Assembly: GCA_937890595.1 (NCBI GenBank)
Contig: CALADM010000005.1
Span: 1-64,000, forward strand
DNA from: CAJMNU01 sp905214855
Lineage (GTDB): Bacteria > Bacillota > Clostridia > Lachnospirales > Lachnospiraceae
DNA length: 64,000 nt
Direction: 5' to 3'
The notes under the pieces were generated by a model that had not been told where the DNA came from, made no database searches, and worked only from the letters and a program-made list of their open reading frames with translations. Position numbers and translations under genes: made by a program. Positions 11,131-20,022 of the stretch are shown here, piece after piece. How positions within the stretch are numbered: the stretch's first letter is position 1; every line of letters begins with the position of its first letter.

Positions 11131-11202
11131 TACATTCACCAAATTCTTTATTTTAATTTTAGACAAATTTATGAAAGTCCTGTCTGACTGCACATAAAAA
11201 AC

Positions 11203-11250
11203 CCCCTGTACATCTTATTCTGCCCTGTGCAGAACAAAATATTACAGGGG
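11203..11250 (-). terminator. terminator of the GH112/ABC operon
   Basis: A CCCCTGTA/TACAGGGG stem (11203-11210 with 11243-11250) encloses a second TTCTGC/GCAGAA hairpin and is followed on the minus strand by six T residues. It lies 73 bases past the GH112 stop. Confidence 0.8.
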
Positions 11251-11322
11251 TCTCCTATATCATACTATTGCAGATTTTTTAACGCTCAGCAATAAGATCA
11301 ATCCTATTACATATCTCTTATT

Positions 11323-13485
11323 TTACAAATCCACCCAACACATTTCCATTGGTTTCATATGTAAAGTTGCCTTTAAATCACCACGGATATAAAGGTCTGT
11401 ATCTTTTGCTTCCTTAGAGTTGTTTATAACAACTACCTTTCCAACTTCCTCAAAAGCTGCAACCTCTGTATCTACATTGGTTACATAGTATTTCTTCATC
11501 TCTTCTTCCTTATGTGCTGCATAGTAGATCGCACGAAGAAGAATACGGCAGTTCTGTGGAGAATACGGCAGACCTGTAAAGTATACACTGCGTCCTTTTC
11601 CATACTCATTTACTACAAGACGGCTGTACTTCTGGTCCATATTCAAGATCTGGTACTGGTCACCCTGTGCATAAATACGGCTCTTGCTCTCTCCAAAATC
11701 TACTTCTCCATCAATATCTTCCAGAATAAAGTGCTGATCTGCACCCTCTGCTAAAGAATTGTATTTATCTGTGCTAAGTGAGAATCCCATCTCACGGTCT
11801 ACTCCCAGAACATCTGATAATTGGAAATAACGTCCCTGATACTGGCATGCAGATGGCTCTCCAACACCAATAAAACCACCGCCCTGATCTACAAATCTGC
11901 GGATCTCTGTTACAACTTTTTCGTCTTTCCAGTTATCACCGCCACTCCATGCAGTATATGCATCTCCAGAGTTTATGATCACTTTGATCTCTGGATCAAT
12001 TCCATTTCTGATATCATCAAAATCAATAAACTTCACATCGATCGGCATACCACTCAGACATTCCAGAACACCTACATAAGAATAGATCTCTCTATGCCAG
12101 ATCGCATGATGTACCTGATTACTCATCCAACCACGCAGAGGTCCAAAGCAGTTTAATACAGCCACTTTAAATGGTGCTGTATGGGACTTTGTACCTTTCA
12201 CAGTATCATGGATCTGACGGAACTCGCCAACGATCTTCTCAATCTCATCCACAAATCCTGGCCATTCCATTGCCAGCTTCAAGTATCCGCCATATCCAAT
12301 TCTATCCAGAGGAGAACGCAGGATCGCACGACGTGCTTTCAGCCAGTTATCCTGTGCCTCACCGATCGGATCACCACCTTCTGTAAATACATCTGGAAAG
12401 AAATATGGAAGCATTCTTCCCTCTGTATATTTCACACCACGGATATCAGAGATCATACGCATAGTCACTCCGTCACCTACAGAACCTACCACTGCATCCA
12501 ATCCGATATTTGCGAAATACTTTCCAAATGGCTCAGTTCCGATCCAATGGTCTCCTAAAAACATCATGGCTTCTTTGCCATAACTATGCACAATATCCAC
12601 CAGCTCTTTTGCCAGCTTGCTTACCTCGATCTGTTGGAATTCCATAAAATCACGGAACTCTTTGGACGGAACACGGAAACAGGAATTGTGATATCCCTGA
12701 TCTACAATAAATTCTGGGCGGAATTTATAACCTGCCCATTTCTCAAACTGTTCCAGAATATATGGGCTCACACTTGCACTATAGCCAAACCACTCTACAT
12801 ATTTTTCTCTTTTCTGATCATCAAATGTCAGAGTAAACTGATGGAAAAATGTAGTAAAACGAACCACATTGACATCCGGATTCTCCTCACACCAACGTTT
12901 CAATTTATTCTTTACATATACCTGAGTTTTTGGCTGACGCACATCAAATGTAATCTGATGTGGTGCGTCCTTCCAATCATTTGTGATAAAGTTATACATA
13001 TGAACCGGATCCCAGATCAAAAATGCAAGGAAACTTACCGTATACTGATGGTATGGCACTGTCTGGATTTCAACTTCTTCGGTTTTCTCATCAAAAAACC
13101 ATTTGTCTGTTGGAACAACCTCTCCGGTTGTACGGTCTACAACCTCCCACCAGCGCTTAGGATCATCCAAAGTATTGATCTTTAACTGCTCTGTATGGAA
13201 ACCATGCATTGGTTTAATACGAAGTGTTGTACCTCTTGCTGTGATCCTGTCACTGATCAGGTACTCCTGCTGCACCTCATCTGGATTCTGCATAGCCCAT
13301 TCATTATCTTTTCTAGTTGTGTAATAGGTAGCATACACCTTTGCCCCTGTGGAGAGAAGCTCTGTCGGCATATTCGTGCCATCACAGTCACGCAGGGCAT
13401 CTGCTCCCAAACGCTCCTTCAATTCCAACGTTTCATTGACCATATCCACATCTGTTGGCAATGTCAGTCTTCCTTTTCCATTCAT
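11323..13485 (-). CDS. gnpA: GH112 phosphorylase (1,3-beta-galactosyl-N-acetylhexosamine phosphorylase family)
   Basis: Intracellular phosphorylase that splits a beta-galactoside with phosphate to alpha-Gal-1-P, saving ATP. Family members act on lacto-N-biose and galacto-N-biose, or on galactosyl-1,4-rhamnose. The 720-residue product matches the family from the start (GRLTLPTD, LGADALRDCDGTNMP). Asp312 in MMFLGDHWIG is placed like the general acid Asp313 of the Bifidobacterium enzyme. A C-terminal glutamine amidotransferase-like domain and beta domain follow. There is no signal peptide. The ATG at 13485 was preferred: the ATG four codons upstream directly abuts GGGAGG. It is last in an operon with an ABC importer and a 56-residue membrane protein. 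Substrate choice cannot be decided from sequence alone. Confidence 0.92.
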   Translation of the reverse strand: MNGKGRLTLPTDVDMVNETLELKERLGADALRDCDGTNMPTELLSTGAKVYATYYTTRKDNEWAMQNPDEVQQEYLISDRITARGTTLRIKPMHGFHTEQLKINTLDDPKRWWEVVDRTTGEVVPTDKWFFDEKTEEVEIQTVPYHQYTVSFLAFLIWDPVHMYNFITNDWKDAPHQITFDVRQPKTQVYVKNKLKRWCEENPDVNVVRFTTFFHQFTLTFDDQKREKYVEWFGYSASVSPYILEQFEKWAGYKFRPEFIVDQGYHNSCFRVPSKEFRDFMEFQQIEVSKLAKELVDIVHSYGKEAMMFLGDHWIGTEPFGKYFANIGLDAVVGSVGDGVTMRMISDIRGVKYTEGRMLPYFFPDVFTEGGDPIGEAQDNWLKARRAILRSPLDRIGYGGYLKLAMEWPGFVDEIEKIVGEFRQIHDTVKGTKSHTAPFKVAVLNCFGPLRGWMSNQVHHAIWHREIYSYVGVLECLSGMPIDVKFIDFDDIRNGIDPEIKVIINSGDAYTAWSGGDNWKDEKVVTEIRRFVDQGGGFIGVGEPSACQYQGRYFQLSDVLGVDREMGFSLSTDKYNSLAEGADQHFILEDIDGEVDFGESKSRIYAQGDQYQILNMDQKYSRLVVNEYGKGRSVYFTGLPYSPQNCRILLRAIYYAAHKEEEMKKYYVTNVDTEVAAFEEVGKVVVINNSKEAKDTDLYIRGDLKATLHMKPMEMCWVDL

Positions 13486-13605
13486 ATTTGATTTCATCCT
13501 CCCTTATTATTCATTCTCATAAGTAACGGGCAGTCACCTGTAACCAGCCAACATGCCCTTCTATACCTCATTTCAGCTCATAAAAGAAATGAAATGTCAA
13601 GTATC

Positions 13606-13776
13606 TCATGTGTATTTTTTATTATATAAATAAAGCAAAACCAAAAGCCCGATCAGCCCGATCATCTGAACGCAAAGTCCGGCATAACCAATATGTTTCT
13701 GTCCTCCAATGACCATCACCATGAAGATCACAAACAATACTGTATACAGGAGACCTTTTACCCATTTTTTCTCCAT
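13606..13776 (-). CDS. 56-residue two-span membrane protein in the GH112 operon
   Basis: A small ORF encodes 56 residues starting MEKKWVKGLLYTVLF. Two hydrophobic stretches (about 9-24 and 35-51) flank a short GGQKHIGYAG turn, and the end is basic (YNKKYT). It has a textbook AAGGAGG site eight bases before its ATG, and that site overlaps the stop codon of the upstream permease, so translation is probably coupled. It lies between the permease and GH112 on the same strand. I cannot assign a function. It could be an accessory subunit of the importer or a membrane tether; its placement and ribosome site make it a real gene rather than chance. Confidence 0.8.
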   Translation of the reverse strand: MEKKWVKGLLYTVLFVIFMVMVIGGQKHIGYAGLCVQMIGLIGLLVLLYLYNKKYT

Positions 13777-13789
13777 ATCCAAAACCTCC

Positions 13790-14674
13790 TTATCCTTTCA
13801 GACCACCAAGACTCATACCCTGTGTTAGTTTTTTCTGCACCAGCATATACAAGATCAGTGTTGGAAGCATGACCATAACCAATCCTGCATACATCTGTCC
13901 ATAATTTGCTGCTGCTTTCTGTGCACTCATCAGATTCATAAGCCCTACCGGCAATGTCTTAAACTTATCTTTTGTCATAAGAGTCATGGAAATGATATAT
14001 TCATTCCAGAATCCCAGGAAGTTAAACAATATGATCGTAATGATGCTTGGCTTTGCCATTGGCATCATAATTTTTATCATGGTATTAAAATAACCGCTTC
14101 CATCTACAAATGCTGCCTCCTCATAATCTTTTGGGATCGTAGAAAAGAAACCTGACAAAAGATATACTGTAAATGGAAGACTGGTTGATGCATATACCAA
14201 AGCTAGGATCACACGATTATTCAAAAAGAAACGTCCAAGTCCGACAGACTTTAAAAATGCATCTGCGTCTACAAACATCAAGAAAATCGGTACTACAATA
14301 TAGTTTACATTGACAAATAATCCTGCCATAAAGATGATGTTTAACAATTTGCTTCCTCTAAACTTATATCTTGCAAGGACATAAGCTGCCGGCAATGCGA
14401 TCACAAGCAAAAAGACCAAACCTAATGCGGTAACAAACACAGAATTGAGCATATATGCTCCCATGTTTGCCTTTTCAAATGCATCAATAAAGTTCTGGAA
14501 ATAAAATCCATGCGGCAATGCCCAAGGGCTCTGCCCATAAAATTCAGAATTCTCTTTCACAGATGCCATAAACACCCATGCAACCGGAACTACGATACTG
14601 ACTGCCAGAAGAAGCAGTATGAAATATGTGAAGATTTTTCCCATCCAGGATGTTACTTTGCTATGTTCTTTCAT
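13790..14674 (-). CDS. carbohydrate ABC transporter permease (second permease of the GH112 operon)
   Basis: Inner-membrane subunit of an oligosaccharide importer of the MalG/MsmG type. The 294 residues show six predicted spans, the first at about 14-36 (FTYFILLLLAVSIVVPVAW). The EAA loop that contacts the ATPase reads DYEEAAFVDGSGYFNTMIKI near residue 190. GGGAGGGAG precedes the ATG. It lies 14 bases after the partner permease and 13 bases before the small membrane gene. No ATPase gene is present, so a shared MsmK-like ATPase encoded elsewhere must energise it. The likely cargo is the disaccharide cleaved by GH112. Confidence 0.9.
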   Translation of the reverse strand: MKEHSKVTSWMGKIFTYFILLLLAVSIVVPVAWVFMASVKENSEFYGQSPWALPHGFYFQNFIDAFEKANMGAYMLNSVFVTALGLVFLLVIALPAAYVLARYKFRGSKLLNIIFMAGLFVNVNYIVVPIFLMFVDADAFLKSVGLGRFFLNNRVILALVYASTSLPFTVYLLSGFFSTIPKDYEEAAFVDGSGYFNTMIKIMMPMAKPSIITIILFNFLGFWNEYIISMTLMTKDKFKTLPVGLMNLMSAQKAAANYGQMYAGLVMVMLPTLILYMLVQKKLTQGMSLGGLKG

Positions 14675-14688
14675 CTCTGCTCCCTCCC

Positions 14689-15591
14689 TTAAAATTCAAG
14701 TGGTTCTCGTTTTGTAACCATATTTACAATGCCAGACAATGCAAATGAGAAGATAAAGATCACAACACCAATTGCCATACCATATCCATAAGAGGAATTT
14801 GTATATGCCTGATCATACATATAGCTCAAAAATACTTCAGATGCACCATCCGGACCACCGCCTGTCATTGCTTTTACAAGCATAAAGCTCAAGTTGATCG
14901 TACTGATGATGAAAAATGTCAATGTTGTACGGATATTCGTCCAGATCAGCGGTAATGTCATCGTAAAAAATTGTGTGATTGGTCCAGCCCCCTCTAAGGA
15001 AGCGGATTCATAAATACTTTCTGGCACGCTTGCCATACTTGCCATATACATAACCATATAGTATCCGATCGCCTGCCATACAAGTGCGATCACGATAGCC
15101 CAGACAACCAGACGCTGATTTCCCAACCAAGCGATCAATCCCTCTCCATTCTCCTTTACTGGGCGGAACAGATAGATAAATGTGTTCAAAAGACCATCTC
15201 TTTGATCATAAACTGCTGAAAAGATTGCAGAAATAACAACGATGGATAAAATATTCGGAATATAGAAAATAACTCGGAATATATTGCTGCCTTTGATCTT
15301 ACAGCGTGTCAAGATCGCAGCAAACAAAATGGAAAGCGCCATTGTCACTACAGTGACTACAACAATGATCAAAATAGAATTCTGCATGGAACGAATAAAC
15401 TTCATATCTTTTGCCAACTTCAAAAAGTTGGAAAAACCTACAAATGTCTTATCTGCGGAAAATCCGCCCCATTTATACAAAGACATCTGAAATACATTCC
15501 AGGTAGGCATAATCATAAAGATGAACAGAAGAATGCTAGCCGGTGCTACACAGGTAAAAATAAACAGATTTCTTCTTACATGATTTCCCAT
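14689..15591 (-). CDS. carbohydrate ABC transporter permease (first permease of the GH112 operon)
   Basis: Inner-membrane subunit of the MalF/MsmF type, 300 residues, with six predicted spans beginning with LFIFTCVAPASILLFIFMIM. The EAA loop reads YESASLEGAGPITQFFTMTL near residue 205. It pairs with the permease 14 bases downstream and with the lipoprotein binding protein 92 bases upstream. A hairpin in that upstream gap probably lets the binding protein be made in excess. The gene order binding protein, permease, permease, small protein, GH112 resembles the glt-lnp arrangement known from bifidobacteria. Confidence 0.9.
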   Translation of the reverse strand: MGNHVRRNLFIFTCVAPASILLFIFMIMPTWNVFQMSLYKWGGFSADKTFVGFSNFLKLAKDMKFIRSMQNSILIIVVVTVVTMALSILFAAILTRCKIKGSNIFRVIFYIPNILSIVVISAIFSAVYDQRDGLLNTFIYLFRPVKENGEGLIAWLGNQRLVVWAIVIALVWQAIGYYMVMYMASMASVPESIYESASLEGAGPITQFFTMTLPLIWTNIRTTLTFFIISTINLSFMLVKAMTGGGPDGASEVFLSYMYDQAYTNSSYGYGMAIGVVIFIFSFALSGIVNMVTKREPLEF

Positions 15592-15628
15592 ATCGTTTCC
15601 TTCTTTCTCCTTGCCTTTTACATAAGGA

Positions 15629-15663
15629 GGGGGATCTCATTTCAAAAATCCACGACATCCCCC
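15629..15663 (-). promoter_or_regulatory. intercistronic hairpin after the binding-protein gene
   Basis: A 7-bp GGGGGAT/ATCCCCC stem (15629-15635 with 15657-15663) lies between binding protein and permease. No T-run follows, so partial termination is less likely than 3' end protection of the upstream message. Confidence 0.45.
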
Positions 15664-15683
15664 GGTTATTGTTACTGAATTAT

Positions 15684-17105
15684 TTACTTGAGTGCTGGTC
15701 TAAGCTGATCGCTTACTTCCTCAACTGCTTTCTGCCAATCATCTACTGTCTTATCTCCTGTCACAATACTGTCGATTGTAAAGCAAAGAGTTTCTTTCAT
15801 GTTGACACCCTCAACAGCCTCTGTTGCTGCAAAACCGCCCATTGCTGCCTTTGCACCAGTATCATAGATAGAATAGATCAGTTTGCTGGTCTCATCTGTA
15901 ATATACTCACTTACACCTTCGATCGGCTGTACTGCACCATGGCTTGCAAAAATCTTTGCAGCCTCATCGGAATACATATATGCCATAAACTGTTTTGCCA
16001 AATCTGGGTTCTCAGCTTCCTTTGGAATCCACATCTGCTCAAAGAATGTGAAGGAATATCTGTCTCCGCCTTCTTTGATCGCTGGAAGTGCTGTAAAGCC
16101 CCATTCAAATCCTTCTGCTCTTGGAGCGTCTGCCATCTCTCCGATGATCCAGTTTCCGTTTGGCATGAAAAGCGCCTTATTATCCAAGATAAGCTGCTGG
16201 TTCTTCTTGAAGTTCTCACCATTAGCGTTTCCGATTGTAGTTGGTTCCATATAAGTAGCCAGTTTACCTACAATATCAAATGCGGTTCTTGCTTCTTCTG
16301 TCTCCCAGATGCCATCTGTATAAGTCATTGCCTGATTAAAGAAATCTGCTCCGCCCACTTCTGTCAAAAGTCCATACATAAATGCATCAAAATATCCTGC
16401 TACTGGATATGTAAACAAGGAGATATTGTCTGCCTTTGCTGTTTCAGCAAGTTCCCACATGCCATCCCATGTCTCTGGTACTTCCCATCCTTTTGTCTCA
16501 AACAGGTTTGCATTGTACCAAAGTCCGCATGGGCTGTAAAACATTGGTGCATAATATGTTTTTCCATCATTATATGGATTTGTCACCAGAGTGTCTGTAA
16601 ATCCAGGGATCAGTTTTTCTTTTACTGTCTTATCCTCTCCCGGCACTTTCATATCCAGAACATCTGTGATCTCCAAAATCGCATTGTCCTTCTCCAAAGT
16701 CTCTGGAAGTGCCAGCTCACGGTCTTTTGCAAGATAAATGATATCCGGATAATCCCCAGCCTTCATCAGAGGGCTGATCACTTCTTCCAGATTCTTTTCA
16801 CATGTCAGTTCAATCTCAACATCTGGATATTTTTCCATAAACTTATCTGTTACTTCCGTCCACATCTCTGGTCCATATCCGCCATCAAATGCTGCTACCT
16901 TTAAAGTTCCGAATAACTCCGGTTCTTTTGCCGCCTCTGTCTCTTTTTCTTCTGTGCTGCCTGCAGGCGCTTCTGTCTTTGCCTCAGTTGTGGAAGCTGC
17001 TGTGGTTGCTGCTGTAGTTTCCTTATTGTTGCCGCCACATCCGGCAAGAGAACCAGCTGCCATCGTTACTGCACAAGTCAGTGCCATCACTTTTCTTAAT
17101 TTCAT
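15684..17105 (-). CDS. extracellular sugar-binding lipoprotein of the GH112 operon
   Basis: Family 1 solute-binding protein that delivers an oligosaccharide to the adjacent permeases. The 473 residues start with a lipoprotein signal ending in LAGC, with Cys23 as lipidation site, then a Thr/Ala/Glu-rich tether to about residue 62. The mature fold runs from LFGTLKVAAFDGGYGPEMW onward with many Trp, Tyr and Phe residues typical of sugar stacking. GGGAGG stands eight bases before the ATG. It is the first gene of the operon and is divergent from an AraC regulator. The ligand is inferred from GH112 to be a galactose-containing disaccharide, perhaps sulfated given the sulfatase next door. Confidence 0.92.
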   Translation of the reverse strand: MKLRKVMALTCAVTMAAGSLAGCGGNNKETTAATTAASTTEAKTEAPAGSTEEKETEAAKEPELFGTLKVAAFDGGYGPEMWTEVTDKFMEKYPDVEIELTCEKNLEEVISPLMKAGDYPDIIYLAKDRELALPETLEKDNAILEITDVLDMKVPGEDKTVKEKLIPGFTDTLVTNPYNDGKTYYAPMFYSPCGLWYNANLFETKGWEVPETWDGMWELAETAKADNISLFTYPVAGYFDAFMYGLLTEVGGADFFNQAMTYTDGIWETEEARTAFDIVGKLATYMEPTTIGNANGENFKKNQQLILDNKALFMPNGNWIIGEMADAPRAEGFEWGFTALPAIKEGGDRYSFTFFEQMWIPKEAENPDLAKQFMAYMYSDEAAKIFASHGAVQPIEGVSEYITDETSKLIYSIYDTGAKAAMGGFAATEAVEGVNMKETLCFTIDSIVTGDKTVDDWQKAVEEVSDQLRPALK

Positions 17106-17159
17106 AAAATGTTCCTCCCATACAAAAATAACCTGTCTCGTGTTCTTCTTAATGATTCT

Positions 17160-17165
17160 ATTATA
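17160..17165 (-). promoter_or_regulatory. -10 element of the GH112/ABC operon
   Basis: A TATAAT on the minus strand lies 55 bases before the binding-protein start. No good -35 stands 16-18 bases upstream, which fits a promoter that needs the divergent AraC activator. Confidence 0.45.
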
Positions 17166-17354
17166 ATTTTCTAGTTTTTAAATATCTATAAATTTCTTGT
17201 TATGTTTTTTATATATCTTGCTTTTTTAGTCGTTTTATCCTTTTTTTATTTACAATTGTGTCTATTTCATATATAATTTATCTATAATTTCAAACTACTT
17301 TTCAACTTTATTAGACAAAAGTTCTAAATTATTCTTTGAAAAGGGGGTGTTTTT

Positions 17355-18257
17355 ATAAGCAGCAACCGTTATAACATCACACAGCAACTCCATCGCCTGA
17401 ATGCCAGACTTTTATATATCTCTGCCTCCAAATATGAAGGGGATTGGCACTGTATTCCGCATACACATCACTTTTCTGAATTAATCTATGTGACTGGAGG
17501 AAGAGGAAGTTTTCTTGTGGACGAAGAACGCTACCCACTTGCATGTCATGATCTTTTTATGATTCCTCCAAACACAGAACATACGGAAGAATCTTTAGAA
17601 GATGACCCGCTTGAGTACATCGCACTTGGCATTGAGGGAATTGAATTTTTAAATCCTGAAAATCCAAATAATCACATTATCTATAATTACGCAAAAAATC
17701 TTGAATTTCTGACACTTCTCCACTTTCTTCTCGGTGAAGCACAGAATGAACAGATGGAATACCAGCAGATATGTCAAAATATTTTAGAGATTCTTCTTAT
17801 TTTGATCATGCGTAACCAACAGATCATCCCCACCTCTGTCAGCAATGCTAAAATGACCAAAGAATGTAGTGTGATCAAACGCTATCTGGATTCTAATTTT
17901 TCAGATCCGATCAATCTGGATTCTCTTGCTGAAATGACCCACATGAATAAATATTATATGGCACATGCCTTTACCAAATATACAGGCATCTCCCCCATGA
18001 ATTATTTAATGCAACGCCGCCTAAAGGCAAGTCAGGAATTGTTATCATCCACCAATCATTCCATTGCACAGATTGCATCTTCTGTAGGATTTTCTTCTCA
18101 ATCCTATTTTTCACAGGTATTTAAAAAAGAGCATGGACTCTCCCCTATTGAATATCGGAAACAGCACAATCCAAACTCCGCAAATATACCACCAAAGTCA
18201 GATATGGATACATCTGCCCATACGGTTTTGGATACAGAACATCAAAGTACAATCTAA
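17355..18257 (+). CDS. AraC-family regulator with apparent ATA start
   Basis: A 300-residue transcription factor, divergent from the GH112/ABC operon, which it probably controls. The N-terminal cupin sugar-sensing domain contains HTHHFSELIYVTGG and DLFMIPPNTEHT. The C-terminal double helix-turn-helix spans about 195-295 (LDSLAEMTHMNKYYMAHAF, then IAQIASSVGFSSQSYFSQVF). The first ATG or GTG in frame would cut the cupin domain in half at 17490. Homology-like sequence continues upstream to ATA-AGC-AGC-AAC at 17355, placed seven bases after AAGGGGG, with a TGA in frame at 17337. I therefore take ATA as the initiator. A sequencing error at an ATG is the alternative. Confidence 0.85.
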   Translation: MSSNRYNITQQLHRLNARLLYISASKYEGDWHCIPHTHHFSELIYVTGGRGSFLVDEERYPLACHDLFMIPPNTEHTEESLEDDPLEYIALGIEGIEFLNPENPNNHIIYNYAKNLEFLTLLHFLLGEAQNEQMEYQQICQNILEILLILIMRNQQIIPTSVSNAKMTKECSVIKRYLDSNFSDPINLDSLAEMTHMNKYYMAHAFTKYTGISPMNYLMQRRLKASQELLSSTNHSIAQIASSVGFSSQSYFSQVFKKEHGLSPIEYRKQHNPNSANIPPKSDMDTSAHTVLDTEHQSTI

Positions 18258-18348
18258 AATAATGATACCACTAGGATCATACAAAGATGCCAATCACCTT
18301 TTGATGCTGACATCACAAAGTAATATAGAGAGGAGATTTCAAAAAATC

Positions 18349-19815
18349 ATGAAACAACCCAACATCATCTTACTTATGACAGATCAAATGCGTGGAGACT
18401 GTCTTGGCGCAGCCGGTCATCCCGATGTTAAAACACCATATTTGGATACACTGGCAGCCAAGGGGGTTTTATTTGACCATGCATATTCTGCATGTCCAAG
18501 CTGTATACCGGCAAGGGCAGCACTGCATACTGGCATGTCACAGGAACATCACGGACGTGTTGGATATCAGGATAATGTCAGGTGGGATTATCCCCATACA
18601 ATGGCAGGAGAACTTTCCAGATCAGGATATTACACGGAATGCTGTGGCAAGATGCACGTCCATCCTCTCCGCAACATGATGGGATTTCATCATATTGATC
18701 TGCATGATGGATATCTCCATGCATACCGTTATCCGGAAACCCCCTCTTGGGAATCTCAGACCATTGCCGATGATTATTTTTACTGGCTCAAAAAAGAAAA
18801 GGGAATCGATGCAGATGTCATCACCACTGGCATGGAATGCAATTCATGGACTGCAAGACCATGGATGTATGAGGAAGACCTTCATCCTACCAATTGGGTG
18901 ACCAGTCGGGCGATTGACTTTTTGCGCCGCCGTGACCATGATAAACCATTTTTCTTAATGGTTTCTTATGTCCGTCCGCATCCACCTCTTGATGCCCCTG
19001 CTTTCTATTTTGATATGTATCGGAATAAACAATTGACTCCTCCAGCTATAGGAGATTGGGAACATCCAAATGACTACTCTCGTCTTGGTCGTATACATGA
19101 TTCCATCACTGGTCCGATCGATCCTGAATTACAGCGTGAGGCTCAGATTGGATATTACGCATGTATCACCCACATGGATCATCAAATCGGACGACTGATG
19201 CAGGTACTGACAGAACAGCATCTGATGAATGACACCATCATTGTCTTCACATCTGACCATGGGGAAGAACTGTGTGATCATCATGCATTCCGCAAATGTC
19301 TCCCCACAGAAGGAAGCTGCCATATCCCTATGATCCTTTCAGGACCTCAGGAACTGCTCCATCACCAGCCTGGAAGTATCAGTCATCATCTTGTGGAACT
19401 TAGAGATCTGATGCCAACTTTTTTGGATATTGCCAAAGCAGATATTCCATCCAGTGTGGATGGAAAAAGTATGCTTCCTCTTTGTGCTTCATCAGATGCC
19501 TCCATACGTTCATGGCTTCACGGAGAACATACCTATGGAGATCTCTCCAATCATTTTATTGTCACGGAACATGACAAATATGCATGGTATTCCCAGACAG
19601 GGGAAGAACTTTATTTTGACCTGCAAAAAGATCCCAGAGAACTCCACAATGCAATTTCTGATCCAGACTGTCAGGAGAGAATACAACAACTCCGTATGTA
19701 TCTGATTGAATCATTAAAAGATCGTGAGGAAGGCTACAGCGATGGAACACGTCTTTTTACCCAAAAAGAACCTCAATTGCTCTTAAAAAACAGCCTGCTT
19801 TTCCCTACAGATTGA
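18349..19815 (+). CDS. cytoplasmic Cys-type sulfatase
   Basis: Formylglycine sulfatase, family S1, 488 residues, releasing sulfate from a glycan or aryl ester. N-terminal IILLMTDQMRGD supplies metal ligands. The maturation motif is CIPAR with Cys52 (C-x-P-x-R) followed by AALHTG, so a radical-SAM maturase (anSME type) must exist elsewhere. TSDHGEE near residue 305 completes the metal site. No signal peptide is present, so it acts in the cytoplasm. The ATG at 18349 follows AGAGAGGAG with a rather long 13-base gap. It starts 91 bases after the AraC gene on the same strand, probably one transcript. Gal- or GlcNAc-sulfate of imported disaccharides is the likely substrate; this is inference. Confidence 0.9.
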   Translation: MKQPNIILLMTDQMRGDCLGAAGHPDVKTPYLDTLAAKGVLFDHAYSACPSCIPARAALHTGMSQEHHGRVGYQDNVRWDYPHTMAGELSRSGYYTECCGKMHVHPLRNMMGFHHIDLHDGYLHAYRYPETPSWESQTIADDYFYWLKKEKGIDADVITTGMECNSWTARPWMYEEDLHPTNWVTSRAIDFLRRRDHDKPFFLMVSYVRPHPPLDAPAFYFDMYRNKQLTPPAIGDWEHPNDYSRLGRIHDSITGPIDPELQREAQIGYYACITHMDHQIGRLMQVLTEQHLMNDTIIVFTSDHGEELCDHHAFRKCLPTEGSCHIPMILSGPQELLHHQPGSISHHLVELRDLMPTFLDIAKADIPSSVDGKSMLPLCASSDASIRSWLHGEHTYGDLSNHFIVTEHDKYAWYSQTGEELYFDLQKDPRELHNAISDPDCQERIQQLRMYLIESLKDREEGYSDGTRLFTQKEPQLLLKNSLLFPTD

Positions 19816-19860
19816 ATATCCATTGACTAAACTCCTATAAAAAACAGTTTCATCGAGATA

Positions 19861-19904
19861 GATACTGTCAATTTTTCAGATTCTTTTAAAAAATTGACAA
19901 TATC
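19861..19904. repeat. inverted repeat covering a TTGACA box
   Basis: Arms 19861-19876 and 19889-19904 pair over 16 bases with one mismatch and a 12-base loop. The right arm contains TTGACA (19894-19899), which with TAATGA (19916-19921) would make a second promoter 16 bases apart. No T-run follows, so it is more operator-like than terminator-like. Confidence 0.5.
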
Positions 19905-19959
19905 ATGGGAAAGTGTAATGAAGTTGTAAGAATTATTTTAACAATTCAGACTTTATTTA

Positions 19960-19968
19960 TGTTATAAT
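19960..19968 (+). promoter_or_regulatory. extended -10 of the choline-binding-repeat gene
   Basis: TGT-TATAAT is an extended -10, 55 bases before the ATG. A TTAACA lies 19 bases further up, which is a long spacer but tolerable with an extended -10. Confidence 0.5.
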
Positions 19969-20022
19969 TTGATCAATAAAAGAAAAAAACATTTTTACAT
20001 AGAAGTAAAAGGAGGGTTTTGT

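Noticed and set aside
15669..16904. 411-codon plus-strand ORF
   Set aside because: It lies wholly antisense to the GH112 operon's binding protein, is extremely rich in Cys, Phe and Ile, and has no domain or ribosome site.
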